From: JBCCSZ01 sp039821145
GTDB lineage: Bacteria > Bacteroidota > Bacteroidia > Chitinophagales > Saprospiraceae
Reading direction: 5' to 3'
NCBI GenBank assembly: GCA_039821145.1
Contig: JBCBOS010000013.1
Location: forward strand, 175,223 to 239,222
DNA: 64,000 nucleotides
Every line of letters starts with the position of its first letter. Position 1 is the first letter of the stretch. Position numbers and translations under genes: made by a program. Shown in pieces: positions 27,734-35,577 of this stretch. The notes beneath the pieces are model-generated. The model was given only the letters and a program-made list of their open reading frames with translations, was not told the origin of the DNA and searched no databases.

Positions 27734-28405
27734 CTATTGCTTTTGTTTTTTGAGTTTGTCCTTAAACTCCTTTTTGAACTTCTCTACCTTGGGCTTGACC
27801 ACATAGGTACAATAGGGATTGCGGTCTCCAATTCGCTTGTAGTAGTTCTGGTGGTAGTTCTCAGCTACGTAGTAATTTTTGTAGGGAGCAATCTCGGTCA
27901 CAATGGGATCGGGCCACAAGCCGGAGGCATCCGTCGTCGCCTTTGACCGCTCGGCAACTTCCTTTTGGGCATCGTCGTGATAAAAGATGGCAGAACGATA
28001 CTGCGGGCCTACGTCATTGCCCTGTCGGTTGGGCGTCGTGGGATTGTGTGTCCGCCAAAACACCTCCAGAAGATCCTCGAAAGTCAATACTTCCGGATCA
28101 TATTTGATTTGGACCACCTCGGCATGCCCCGTTTTCTTCCCACAAACTTCTTCATAAGTCGGGTTTTCCACGTGGCCTCCAGAATAGCCTGATTCGACAG
28201 AATACACGCCTTCCAGGCTTTCGAAGACAGCTTCGGTACACCAAAAGCATCCGGTACCGAGGGTAGCCGTTTTCAGATTGTCCATGTTCACTGATTGATC
28301 TTCCATGTCGTTGGTTGGGTTTTGTTCGCTAATATTCGTTTGGGCATTGCAGGCGGAGAAAAACAGCACAAGCGCTGCCACGTACAAAAAGAACCGTTGA
28401 TACAT
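27734..28405 (-). CDS. msrA: Peptide-methionine (S)-S-oxide reductase, exported lipoprotein form
   Basis: 223 residues. MsrA reduces methionine-S-sulfoxide in proteins. The active-site motif GCFWCTEAVFESLEGV carries the catalytic cysteine. YSGGHVENPTYEEVC and GHAEVVQIKYDP follow in the usual order, and YYKRIGDRNPYC has the later family residues with a possible resolving cysteine. The N-terminus MYQRFFLYVAALVLFFSAC is a lipoprotein signal with lipobox FSAC, so this form is exported and tethered in the envelope. An ATG at 28405 was preferred over the upstream in-frame codons because the signal starts there. It is next to a thiol-type HxlR regulator, which fits a redox role. Confidence 0.93.
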   Translation of the reverse strand: MYQRFFLYVAALVLFFSACNAQTNISEQNPTNDMEDQSVNMDNLKTATLGTGCFWCTEAVFESLEGVYSVESGYSGGHVENPTYEEVCGKKTGHAEVVQIKYDPEVLTFEDLLEVFWRTHNPTTPNRQGNDVGPQYRSAIFYHDDAQKEVAERSKATTDASGLWPDPIVTEIAPYKNYYVAENYHQNYYKRIGDRNPYCTYVVKPKVEKFKKEFKDKLKKQKQ

Positions 28406-28533
28406 AATAAAGAGTTTAAAATGTCCTGTAGACACGATCACTTGTATACAAACAACTCAAAGATGCCCTGGTTGTGGGGAGAGGCTTAAAAGTCTGTTAA
28501 AGAAAAAGAGTGGCCAAAGCGCAGTGGAGAAAA

Positions 28534-28983
28534 TCATTGTATGTAGGATGTCGTCGCCAATTTTTCCCTGTACCGCTTCTCCACTACATTGGCAAAGGCC
28601 GCCTTGTCGGTCCGCAACAATTCCATGGGCTCTCCATTTTGAATGCCCGGATGAACATCCCGTAGATGAGCATCACTCCAGATGGCAAGTTCCAAAAGTA
28701 CAGGTGTCAAAGCCAAGCCTTTCTCAGTGAGTAGATAAAGATTGGTCTTTTTGTTATTCGGTCGTTTGGTTTTCAAAATGATGCCCCACTCTTCCAATTG
28801 CTTGAGTTTGGCAGAAAGGATATTGGTGGCGACAGATTCATCGCTTTCCACAAAATCTTTGAAGGTTTCTTTGTCTTCCATCAACATCTGCTTGATGATG
28901 ACCAGCATCCACTTGTCACCCAAGACATCCAAGGCTGAGGTGAACGGACAATCGCAGCGAAACTTATTTGCCATATGATCCAT
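28534..28983 (-). CDS. HxlR-family winged-helix transcriptional regulator
   Basis: 149 residues, typical HxlR size. The core is CPFTSALDVLGDKWMLVIIKQM, then the helix-turn-helix TNILSAKLKQLEEWGIILK and wing (YLLTEKGLALTPVLLELAIWS). Two cysteines sit close together just before the core (FRCDCPF). In the B. subtilis members YodB and HypR a cysteine at this place senses quinones, aldehydes or disulfide stress; the same role here is inferred. It is divergent from the SnoaL-like lipoprotein gene and the intergenic region contains two identical operator-like repeats. A second ATG three codons in is also possible. Confidence 0.92.
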   Translation of the reverse strand: MDHMANKFRCDCPFTSALDVLGDKWMLVIIKQMLMEDKETFKDFVESDESVATNILSAKLKQLEEWGIILKTKRPNNKKTNLYLLTEKGLALTPVLLELAIWSDAHLRDVHPGIQNGEPMELLRTDKAAFANVVEKRYREKLATTSYIQ

Positions 28984-29020
28984 CGGTTAATTTTACTTTC
29001 ATTTTGCAATTAATTTCAAA

Positions 29021-29076
29021 ATTACTTGCATATCAAAAGTAATATCCATAATTTTACTTGCATATCAAAAGTAATA
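29021..29076. promoter_or_regulatory. Doubled operator-like repeat, probable HxlR binding sites
   Basis: Two identical 22-bp sequences occupy 29022-29043 and 29054-29075, a centre-to-centre distance of 32 bp or about three helical turns. Within each, ATTACTT and AAGTAAT form an inverted repeat with a 9-bp spacer (the outermost A of the second copy is replaced by T). The second copy ends 12 bp before the ATG at 29088, where bound protein would block expression of the lipoprotein gene. Confidence 0.7.
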
Positions 29077-29087
29077 AATTTTCAATC

Positions 29088-29969
29088 ATGAGGCAACTCC
29101 TTGCGGTTCTATTATCCATTGGAGTCATCGCGGCCTGCAATTCGAACAAAAGGACAAGCGATGGCAGTCAACAACCTAACACTTCAACAATGAGTCAAAA
29201 AGAAATCGTAGGCACCTTTTTGGAGGCAGTTCTACAAAATGATCCGGCAAAGATGCGGGAACTGGCCAACGCCAATTACATTCAACACAATCCATTCATC
29301 CCTACAGGACTGGAACCTTTCATCAGTATGCTGCCCGTTTTACAAGAACACGGCACAACGGCTGAGAACATTCGGATGTTCCAGGATGACAACTACGTCT
29401 TCATGCACAACCGCTGGAAAAATGCGAAACCCTTTGGTGCCCAGGAGATGGTCTCCTTTGACATCATCCGCTTGGACGACAATGGCAAGGTGGCGGAGCA
29501 TTGGGATGCCATGACAGAGGTAGCTGCAACAACAGCCAGCGGACGGACACAGACCGACGGTCCCACAACAGCCGTGGACCTGGACAAGACAGAAGAAAAC
29601 AAGGCACTGGCTACTTCTCTGGTAGAAGACATCCTCATGGGCAAAAATCCAGGAAAGATCACAGATTACATCAGTGCGGAGCAGTACCACCAGCACAATC
29701 CAGACGTAAAAGATGGTCTGGCCGGCATTGTGGAAGCGGTAGAATACCTCAGCGCCCAAAACAACATGTTCAAATACACAAAGATCCACAAGGTCTTGGG
29801 CGAAGGAAGTTTTGCACTGACCGTAAGCGAAGGAGAGTGGAACGGAAAGCAACAGGTATTCTACGATTTGTTCCGCTTTGAAAATGGCAAGGCGGTGGAG
29901 CATTGGGATGTCATCCAGGAAATCCCCTTTGATGGCCTGGCCAATGCCAACGGGATGTTTGGCTTTTAA
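29088..29969 (+). CDS. Lipoprotein with two SnoaL-like (NTF2-fold) domains
   Basis: 293 residues. The start at 29088 gives the lipoprotein signal MRQLLAVLLSIGVIAACNSN with lipobox IAAC. An earlier ATG would lie inside the operator repeats. The mature part has two related domains, about 45-160 and 170-290. Each contains the SnoaL pattern: YIQHNPFIPTGLEPFI and YHQHNPDVKDGLAGIVE, then VSFDIIRLDDNGKVAEHWDAMTEV and YDLFRFENGKAVEHWDVIQEIP. Members of this family are seen beside stress-regulated HxlR genes and some catalyse cyclisations or isomerisations of small molecules. The substrate is unknown. A long hairpin follows at 29990-30043. Probably repressed by the adjacent HxlR protein. Confidence 0.85.
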   Translation: MRQLLAVLLSIGVIAACNSNKRTSDGSQQPNTSTMSQKEIVGTFLEAVLQNDPAKMRELANANYIQHNPFIPTGLEPFISMLPVLQEHGTTAENIRMFQDDNYVFMHNRWKNAKPFGAQEMVSFDIIRLDDNGKVAEHWDAMTEVAATTASGRTQTDGPTTAVDLDKTEENKALATSLVEDILMGKNPGKITDYISAEQYHQHNPDVKDGLAGIVEAVEYLSAQNNMFKYTKIHKVLGEGSFALTVSEGEWNGKQQVFYDLFRFENGKAVEHWDVIQEIPFDGLANANGMFGF

Positions 29970-29989
29970 GAGCTGACTCATTCGCACGA

Positions 29990-30043
29990 TGCTCCTTCAT
30001 TTTGAGAGAACTCACATCCTGACTCTCCCAAGATGGAGGAGCA
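29990..30043. terminator. Long hairpin between convergent genes
   Basis: TGCTCCTTCATTTTGAGA (29990-30007) pairs over 17 of 18 positions, allowing G-T pairs, with TCCCAAGATGGAGGAGCA (30026-30043). It lies between the SnoaL-like gene and the convergent aldehyde dehydrogenase gene, and could stop transcripts from both sides. T-runs are weak. Confidence 0.6.
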
Positions 30044-30073
30044 CCCCAGCTTACTCTTTCCATCGTTTTGCCA

Positions 30074-31669
30074 TCAAAAATCTTTGCTCTTAAAGCTGTC
30101 CACCGTCATTTGCGCAGCCAGCTTGACAAAATGCCCCCAGCTCTGGTCGATGTTGAAATTTGAGGCATTTTCCATCAAATTCTCAACGCGTTTTCGGTGG
30201 GTCAATTCAAAGCTGGTGGCCTTGAAGTCGTTGATCAGGACTGATTTTTTCACCCGTTCAAAATTCAGTGGATTTCCAAAATTGCCCACACCCGACACAA
30301 AATTTTCGGTGGTTTCACCGCATCCGCCCCAGGTCAGGTACGCATTCAACCAAATATTGGGTGGAATGTCATTGACGGCAATGCCTCCATAATCCAATTC
30401 TTTGATGGCTTGCTCGATTCTGGCTTCATTTCTCTTGAAGGTATCATTGTCTACCAATATCATGCATCCCAGAGACCCCAGCAGTTTGTTGTTGCAAAAA
30501 TCTGTGGCTCTTCTCAGAAAGTCATCCGTTTCTGATGGAGCTTCCAGCGCAATCTCGCTGAATACCTGGCCAAAGGCTTCATTGGTGATGGCAAAATCAT
30601 CTTCTGCCATGTCGGGAATGAATACACAATCACTGCGTTTGACCTTGCCGTTTTCCGGTTTCAATACTTCTGCAGTAGGCTGATGAGCCAGAAATTTTTC
30701 CACCGTCTGGTCCACCCCAGGATAATAGGAGGCGCAGGCAAAGGTCTCTTCTACCAGTACTTTTCGGAGTGCATTGAGAAATTCATCGCGCTGAGGCCAG
30801 TTCTTTGAGGTCACGATGGTTTGCGGACGACCGCAGACAGCACCGCCATTTAATTTCCCTGCAGATGCCACTTGTATGGCTTGTCTTTGAATGTCTTTTG
30901 CTGACCATTTGCCAGGTACAATGATGCAAGGATTGTTGCCTCCACATTCTGCAACCACAGGGGCGCTTGCTGCCTTCTGTATGGCATGTGCAACTGCCGT
31001 AGACCCCGTAAAGTAAATCGAGTGCAACCCCTCCAATTTCGACAGAGCCCGGCCCTGGTCGGCATCGCAAAAGGCACAGGCGCGAAGCTCGATCAAGGGA
31101 GCAAAAATTTTCTCCCATATGGCATCTGTGGCCTCGTTGAGTTGATGTGGCTTGTGGACGACTGCCTTGTTTTCCAAAAAAAGCGCCATAGCCATTTCTA
31201 TTGACGAACTGTAGTTTCCCGCACCTGATATGGCAATCACTCCTGCAGACTTGTCCAATGGATGGACCTGTTTGGGCTTTCCCTCCACATGCAGGAACCC
31301 TTTCTGTTTTCCAGCAATCATCTTGTCCTTGGAAGAAATGGGAAACACTTGAATCTCGAAAAGGTCGTCATCAATTTCTTGAATCGAAACGGGCTTGGGC
31401 ATTTTCCCTTTCAAGAGAGCTTCATACAATCGTTGGATGCCCATGAGTGTACTTGCCATGGGCATCACTGTTCCCCCCATCCCTTCGCCAAGACTCACCG
31501 CATCTTGACCGATCAGACCATTCTTCATCCTGGCATCTGCCCTGCCGAGTTGTTTGGAATGTGTTGCCAGGTTTTTCTGGATTTGTCTCAGAAGACTGAA
31601 ACGCTGCTGAATGCTTGTCTTGGCCCATCCCTGGGGATCTACAAAATTGTATGCTTCTTGTGCTGTCAT
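30074..31669 (-). CDS. Aldehyde dehydrogenase superfamily protein
   Basis: 531 residues, slightly longer than common aldehyde dehydrogenases (about 490). Superfamily marks are present: the NAD-site phrase IYFTGSTAVAHAIQKAA, the general-base Glu in VVAECGGNNPCIIVP (in place of LELGGK), and the catalytic Cys in GGAVCGRPQTIV. DFAITNEAFGQVFSEIAL matches the E-x-FGP region in degenerate form, and a late WGGCGETTENFVSGVGN the C-terminal region. It would oxidise an aldehyde with NAD(P); the substrate is not evident. The changed motifs suggest a distant subgroup. No operon partner: 104 bp to the convergent gene and 343 bp to the next start. Confidence 0.85.
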   Translation of the reverse strand: MTAQEAYNFVDPQGWAKTSIQQRFSLLRQIQKNLATHSKQLGRADARMKNGLIGQDAVSLGEGMGGTVMPMASTLMGIQRLYEALLKGKMPKPVSIQEIDDDLFEIQVFPISSKDKMIAGKQKGFLHVEGKPKQVHPLDKSAGVIAISGAGNYSSSIEMAMALFLENKAVVHKPHQLNEATDAIWEKIFAPLIELRACAFCDADQGRALSKLEGLHSIYFTGSTAVAHAIQKAASAPVVAECGGNNPCIIVPGKWSAKDIQRQAIQVASAGKLNGGAVCGRPQTIVTSKNWPQRDEFLNALRKVLVEETFACASYYPGVDQTVEKFLAHQPTAEVLKPENGKVKRSDCVFIPDMAEDDFAITNEAFGQVFSEIALEAPSETDDFLRRATDFCNNKLLGSLGCMILVDNDTFKRNEARIEQAIKELDYGGIAVNDIPPNIWLNAYLTWGGCGETTENFVSGVGNFGNPLNFERVKKSVLINDFKATSFELTHRKRVENLMENASNFNIDQSWGHFVKLAAQMTVDSFKSKDF

Positions 31670-32012
31670 GATTCATTTTTATTTGTGTAAAACAAAGGTA
31701 GCGGGTGCCGCTAGCCTCCACTTACACGAATTGCCGAATGACTAACACAAAATCCTGAATCCGTCAATGACAAAATTATTTGCCTGCCATTAAACTTCTG
31801 CCATCGGGTCCAGTCTAAGTTGACATAACACCTGATCAGCACCCGGTAACAACCCTCGTTTCAAGAAATCCTTCCAAAAGGCTTTGTCCCAATCTACTCG
31901 CTGACGGTAGTTCTGCGCGGCGACTTCATTGGAATGATGACAATCTGGGTGGGCTGCATAGCTTGTAAAAAACCAAACTGAATATTTTCTAATCACCTAC
32001 AAAACACAACTT
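31670..32012. other. Intergenic, no gene recognised
   Basis: 343 bp between divergent genes. A 68-codon minus-strand frame (31790-31996) lacks similarity I can recognise and coding character. No stable hairpin or clear -7 box was found. Confidence 0.4.
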
Positions 32013-33353
32013 ATGAATCGAATGATCAACTTCTGCCTATGCCTGTTGTTTTTGTTGCTGTCCGTCTCTCATGGGATCGCACAAATCAATCCTCGATTTA
32101 GGCCCATTCCGTCTAAGTACAACATCAACAGCCCCAACCCCAGCTATGCGTTGAACATCAACTACGACGACATCGACCTCAACAAGCAAGTGTTTCATCT
32201 CTTTTTACCGGATACCCAAGGCAGCTTCCCATTGGTGGTCTTTATCCATGGAGGTGGTTTCACAGGGGGCTCTCCCTCCACTGTCATCAATGACCCGAGT
32301 CGACGAGCCGACATCAAATACTACCTGGAACAAGGGGTTGCTTATGCCAGCTTTGGCTATCGATTGATTGCCAGCAACCAAGCGGACAACGAAGGGGTCA
32401 TCAAATGCCTGAATGATTCCAAACGCGCCCTGCAATTTGTGCGCTACTATGCCAACGACCTCAATATCGATCCAGAACGGATTGTCCTGACAGGAGGCTC
32501 GGCAGGGGCGGGAACCAGTTTGTGGCTGGGGACGCGCGACGACATGGCCGATCCCACTGCGGCAGACCCCGTCCTGCGAGAATCAACGAGACCTTGCGCC
32601 GTCGCGATGGGTGGCAGCCAAGCCACTTATGACCTGTACAAATGGGAAACGCAAGTATACCAGAATTTTGATGGACAAGGAACCAACTACACCTTGGACA
32701 GCATGGTCAACCTATTGGGCTATCAGAGAGCTTCCAATTTTTATGGTGGCCTCGATTCCATCCGTCAGATTTTGTACGATCCCGACTTGATTCAGTATCG
32801 GGAGGATGTAGACATGCTGTTCCACATGTCCAGTGACGACCCACCCATTTATTTCGAAAACAGGTCCCGTGCCGTTCATCCCAGCCAAGACCTTTTTCAC
32901 CATTCTTTCCACGGTCGGGAGATCAATGAGGCAGCTTTGGCAGCAAATATCTCTGAAGTCAAAGCATCCATCCCCGCCCTGTCGATCAACACCACAAATG
33001 GCGAGACGCAACGACAATTTGTCATTCGGCATTTGAATGCATGTGGCCAAAATCAGGAGAACGCACCAGTAAGCGGCGATCTCCAGTACACGCTCCCCTT
33101 TGAAAGTCCTTCCAAGGTTGCGATTGACATCTTTCCGAACCCAGCAAGGGAAAACATTACGATCAATCTATCAGGGGAAAACATCAGGGAAGTTGAGCTC
33201 TATTCGGTTTCTGGTCAGTTGATGAGTCGGCAAATTGGAGTGTTGTCCGATACCATAACGATGCCCGTCCACCTATTTTCACCCGGCATTTACTTTCTGA
33301 CCGTTACAGATGAATCAGGGAAAAAACTCTCTCGAAAAGTGATCATTGAATAG
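32013..33353 (+). CDS. Secreted alpha/beta-hydrolase (esterase-like) with T9SS sorting domain
   Basis: 446 residues. Signal peptide MNRMINFCLCLLFLLLSVSH...AQ. Residues 55-340 form an alpha/beta-hydrolase of the carboxylesterase/BD-FAE type: oxyanion-hole motif VVFIHGGGFTGG, then the nucleophile elbow LTGGSAGAGTSL with the serine. The acid is likely within MSSDDPPIYFE and the histidine within HPSQDLFHHSFHG, though these two are less certain. The last 80 residues, IDIFPNPARENITINLSG to LFSPGIYFLTVTDESGKKLSRKVIIE, are a T9SS type A sorting domain. The enzyme is therefore expected at the surface or in the medium, perhaps removing acyl groups from polysaccharides or other esters. A long hairpin lies at 33382-33416. 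Confidence 0.88.
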   Translation: MNRMINFCLCLLFLLLSVSHGIAQINPRFRPIPSKYNINSPNPSYALNINYDDIDLNKQVFHLFLPDTQGSFPLVVFIHGGGFTGGSPSTVINDPSRRADIKYYLEQGVAYASFGYRLIASNQADNEGVIKCLNDSKRALQFVRYYANDLNIDPERIVLTGGSAGAGTSLWLGTRDDMADPTAADPVLRESTRPCAVAMGGSQATYDLYKWETQVYQNFDGQGTNYTLDSMVNLLGYQRASNFYGGLDSIRQILYDPDLIQYREDVDMLFHMSSDDPPIYFENRSRAVHPSQDLFHHSFHGREINEAALAANISEVKASIPALSINTTNGETQRQFVIRHLNACGQNQENAPVSGDLQYTLPFESPSKVAIDIFPNPARENITINLSGENIREVELYSVSGQLMSRQIGVLSDTITMPVHLFSPGIYFLTVTDESGKKLSRKVIIE

Positions 33354-33381
33354 TCGGCATTGAGTAATGAAATGATGGTCG

Positions 33382-33416
33382 AATGCTTGCAGCGCCTCTG
33401 TGGTGTTGCAAGCATT
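33382..33416. terminator. Hairpin between convergent genes
   Basis: AATGCTTGCA (33382-33391) and TGCAAGCATT (33407-33416) pair perfectly. The inner GCGCC/GGTGT extends the stem to 15 pairs with a five-base loop. It is placed between the esterase stop and the Imm22-like stop. Confidence 0.65.
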
Positions 33417-33490
33417 TGCATTTGGATGCTCCTGCAAAAGTTCATCATTGGTGTAATTGCCAAAATCTATTTTTCATTTTTCCACCGCTC

Positions 33491-33859
33491 TCAGCAAATC
33501 CCCAAATAGACCCAAGAATATCCCTCTCCTCGAATAGAGATCGGTTCCGGCACATCCTCTTGCCACAAAAATGCAATCGAGTTAATGTGTTGTATATCAA
33601 CCAATCCATGGGCTCGCTCTTGGAGAGTCTCTAACCAATCTTCACTATACGAGTACCCACTGAATTTTACCGCAAGGGTCTCTCCTTCCGGCTCAAATCC
33701 ATACTCTAAAAAATCGTGATCGCAAAAAGATAGGCTTTGATCAGTAGCAAAAGCAAATGAAAGCAACTCCCCATCTTCGTCATAATGCTCTGCAAAATAT
33801 TGGTGCAAGTCTTCCTCTGACTGAAAATGGCCGAGCCAAAAATGAGCTTTTGTCCACAT
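33491..33859 (-). CDS. Imm22-like immunity protein (orphan)
   Basis: 122 residues, acidic. The sequence fits the Imm22 (DUF4284-type) family of polymorphic-toxin immunity proteins as I know it: FWLGHFQSEEDLHQYFAEHY near the start, then acidic DEDGELLSFAFATDQ, FCDHDFLEYGF, and a helix with FSGYSYSEDWLETLQERA. Imm22 proteins are cytoplasmic and usually neutralise nuclease-type toxins delivered between bacteria. No toxin gene lies within the window. It follows trmH by 11 bp on the same strand and is probably the last gene of that transcript. The family call rests on pattern memory and should be treated as likely, not certain. Confidence 0.65.
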   Translation of the reverse strand: MWTKAHFWLGHFQSEEDLHQYFAEHYDEDGELLSFAFATDQSLSFCDHDFLEYGFEPEGETLAVKFSGYSYSEDWLETLQERAHGLVDIQHINSIAFLWQEDVPEPISIRGEGYSWVYLGIC

Positions 33860-33870
33860 ACTGAAAAGGA

Positions 33871-34509
33871 TTAAGTCTTCTTCTCAATGCTCCTGTTCTT
33901 GCGCTTGGAGTCGTGTATCTCCATGTATTCCTCAAACTTGGCCTCCAATTGCTCGGGACTGCCAGAGGTGTTGTTGTCGTACATCCCTTTGACATTTCGT
34001 TGGCGATAGGCCTCGTACAAACTCACAGCGCAGGCTACCGAGATGTTGAGACTTTGGACCATGCCCATCTGTGGAACCAAAAAATTGCCATCGCACTGGG
34101 CAAGGGCCGCCTCGCTGATGCCCTCATTTTCATTGCCAAACAACAAGGCCACCGATTGGGTCAGATCCAGATCGTACAATGATTTGGCCTCGTCCGAGAT
34201 GTGGGTGCCCCAGATTTGATCGTAGCGGCTGCGCACCTCCGCAAAACACTCTTCCAAATTGGTGTGGTAATGAACCTCAATCCACCGTCGGGTCCCCGCC
34301 GTGGTCCGCTTTCCCAGTCGGATTCGCTGCTTTCGGATCAAGTGTAGATGGGTATACAAGACAAACACCTCGGAAATCCCCACAGAATCACAGGAACGCA
34401 GCACCGCACCAATGTTGTGGTTGTCGTGTACATTTTCGAGGATGACCGTCAGATTCAACTGCCGTCTCATCGCTACTTCATACAATTTGGTGGCTCTTTC
34501 CGGTGTCAT
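33871..34509 (-). CDS. trmH: tRNA (guanosine(18)-2'-O)-methyltransferase
   Basis: 212 residues. TrmH is a SPOUT-fold (knotted) enzyme that methylates the ribose of G18 in the tRNA D-loop using S-adenosylmethionine. Motif 1 is NLTVILENVHDNHNIGAVLRSCDSVG with the conserved Asn and Arg. Motif 2 is VALLFGNENEGIS. Motif 3 is MVQSLNISVACAVSLYEAYRQR, which forms the knot, followed by the TrmH-typical GMY near the end. The ATG at 34509 starts MTPERATKLYEVAMRRQ, which matches the family N-terminus; the 14 codons before it do not. It lies between the DUF4846 lipoprotein and the Imm22-like gene. Confidence 0.92.
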   Translation of the reverse strand: MTPERATKLYEVAMRRQLNLTVILENVHDNHNIGAVLRSCDSVGISEVFVLYTHLHLIRKQRIRLGKRTTAGTRRWIEVHYHTNLEECFAEVRSRYDQIWGTHISDEAKSLYDLDLTQSVALLFGNENEGISEAALAQCDGNFLVPQMGMVQSLNISVACAVSLYEAYRQRNVKGMYDNNTSGSPEQLEAKFEEYMEIHDSKRKNRSIEKKT

Positions 34510-34578
34510 TTTGTCGATTGAGTTGGGAAGGATCGCATCAGTCCATTGCAAACATACAGCTTTGCGGGGAGAAGGCTC

Positions 34579-35577
34579 TCACGGAAAGCGTTTCAAATTT
34601 CTCGTCTCAAAAGTCCATTCGGGACTTTGCAGCACACCATCCAGCTCCTCGACCGCATACCAAGGACTCAGAGAAGCATTGGTTGGATTTTTCAAAATGT
34701 GGATGTCCTGCGCTGGCATGTAGCTTTGGGCCAACAAGAAATACGTTTGCCCAGCAGCCCCCTCTGCTACATCCATCACCAGCACCGCATGGCCGGGAAA
34801 TCCTCCTTGGATGAAGACATCGCCTGCCTGCAATTGATCAATGGAGACCGCTTGGAGTTCTTTTTCCAAAGAAGCAGTTCCCGCATAGGAAAAGATGGAA
34901 ATGAGGTATTTTTTGAAATTTGCATACGAGTTGTCCTCCGCTCCTCCTGCCTCCCGAAAGCGCACCCGATTGCCATCAATCCAAGGCTTGCGCCCCTTGC
35001 GCCAATCATCAAAACTCACCCGATCCCCACTGGTGTAATTGAAGTGGATGTCAGCATATGAGTTTTGGCTGTAGTGATACTCTGCCTTGAGTCGCATCAC
35101 CGCATCTGCACACTGTTGCAAATCGCGCCGCCCCCGATCAATGTCGACAATTCTGTGGTGGACATCTTGCCTAAATTTGGCTGTCCCATCATGCAACAAC
35201 ACCTTGCTACCCGCTGCCTTCAAGGGCAAGTGCCGGAGCCAATGGGCAAAGGACAACTGGTCTTGTCGAATTCGCCGGGAACCCGAAGGAACCGGAATTT
35301 GAAAGCGAATGGACTGCTGAATGTCGTATTCGTCAAGCCAAACGTAGCGGGCAGAGGTGGTGCTGTCGAGCTGATCTTCCACACTAGAGGAATCCACTTG
35401 CACATCGGCGGGGGGCTCCACAGACGGGTTGTCCTCAGGGAGCAGATCCGTATTGGCGAAAGTCTCCTTCGAGGCAGGCACAGGACTTCCTTTGGGGACT
35501 TGCGTTGGAGAGGATTGACAAGCCACCAAACACACCAACAGCAATGACAAACTCAAGCATCGCCAGACGCTCATCAA
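34579..35577 (-). CDS. DUF4846 lipoprotein
   Basis: 332 residues. The N-terminus MMSVWRCLSLSLLLVCLVAC is a lipoprotein signal with lipobox LVAC. A low-complexity Ser/Pro/Asp linker of about 60 residues follows. The C-terminal part is DUF4846: FAHWLRHLPLKAAGSKVLLHDG, HHRIVDIDRGRRDLQQCADAVMRLKAEY with a conserved cysteine, and a late GDVFIQGGFPGHAVLVMDVA. The last phrase, with cysteine and histidine, resembles an NlpC/P60-like or transglutaminase-like fold, so hydrolase activity on cell-wall peptides is a fair guess. The start overlaps the stop of the upstream substrate-binding gene by ATGA. Confidence 0.82.
   Translation of the reverse strand: MMSVWRCLSLSLLLVCLVACQSSPTQVPKGSPVPASKETFANTDLLPEDNPSVEPPADVQVDSSSVEDQLDSTTSARYVWLDEYDIQQSIRFQIPVPSGSRRIRQDQLSFAHWLRHLPLKAAGSKVLLHDGTAKFRQDVHHRIVDIDRGRRDLQQCADAVMRLKAEYHYSQNSYADIHFNYTSGDRVSFDDWRKGRKPWIDGNRVRFREAGGAEDNSYANFKKYLISIFSYAGTASLEKELQAVSIDQLQAGDVFIQGGFPGHAVLVMDVAEGAAGQTYFLLAQSYMPAQDIHILKNPTNASLSPWYAVEELDGVLQSPEWTFETRNLKRFP

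Noticed and set aside
31790..31996. 68-codon minus-strand frame in the gap before the T9SS esterase
   Set aside because: No recognised similarity, no signal peptide, and no promoter or coding character; it may be chance or a decayed remnant.
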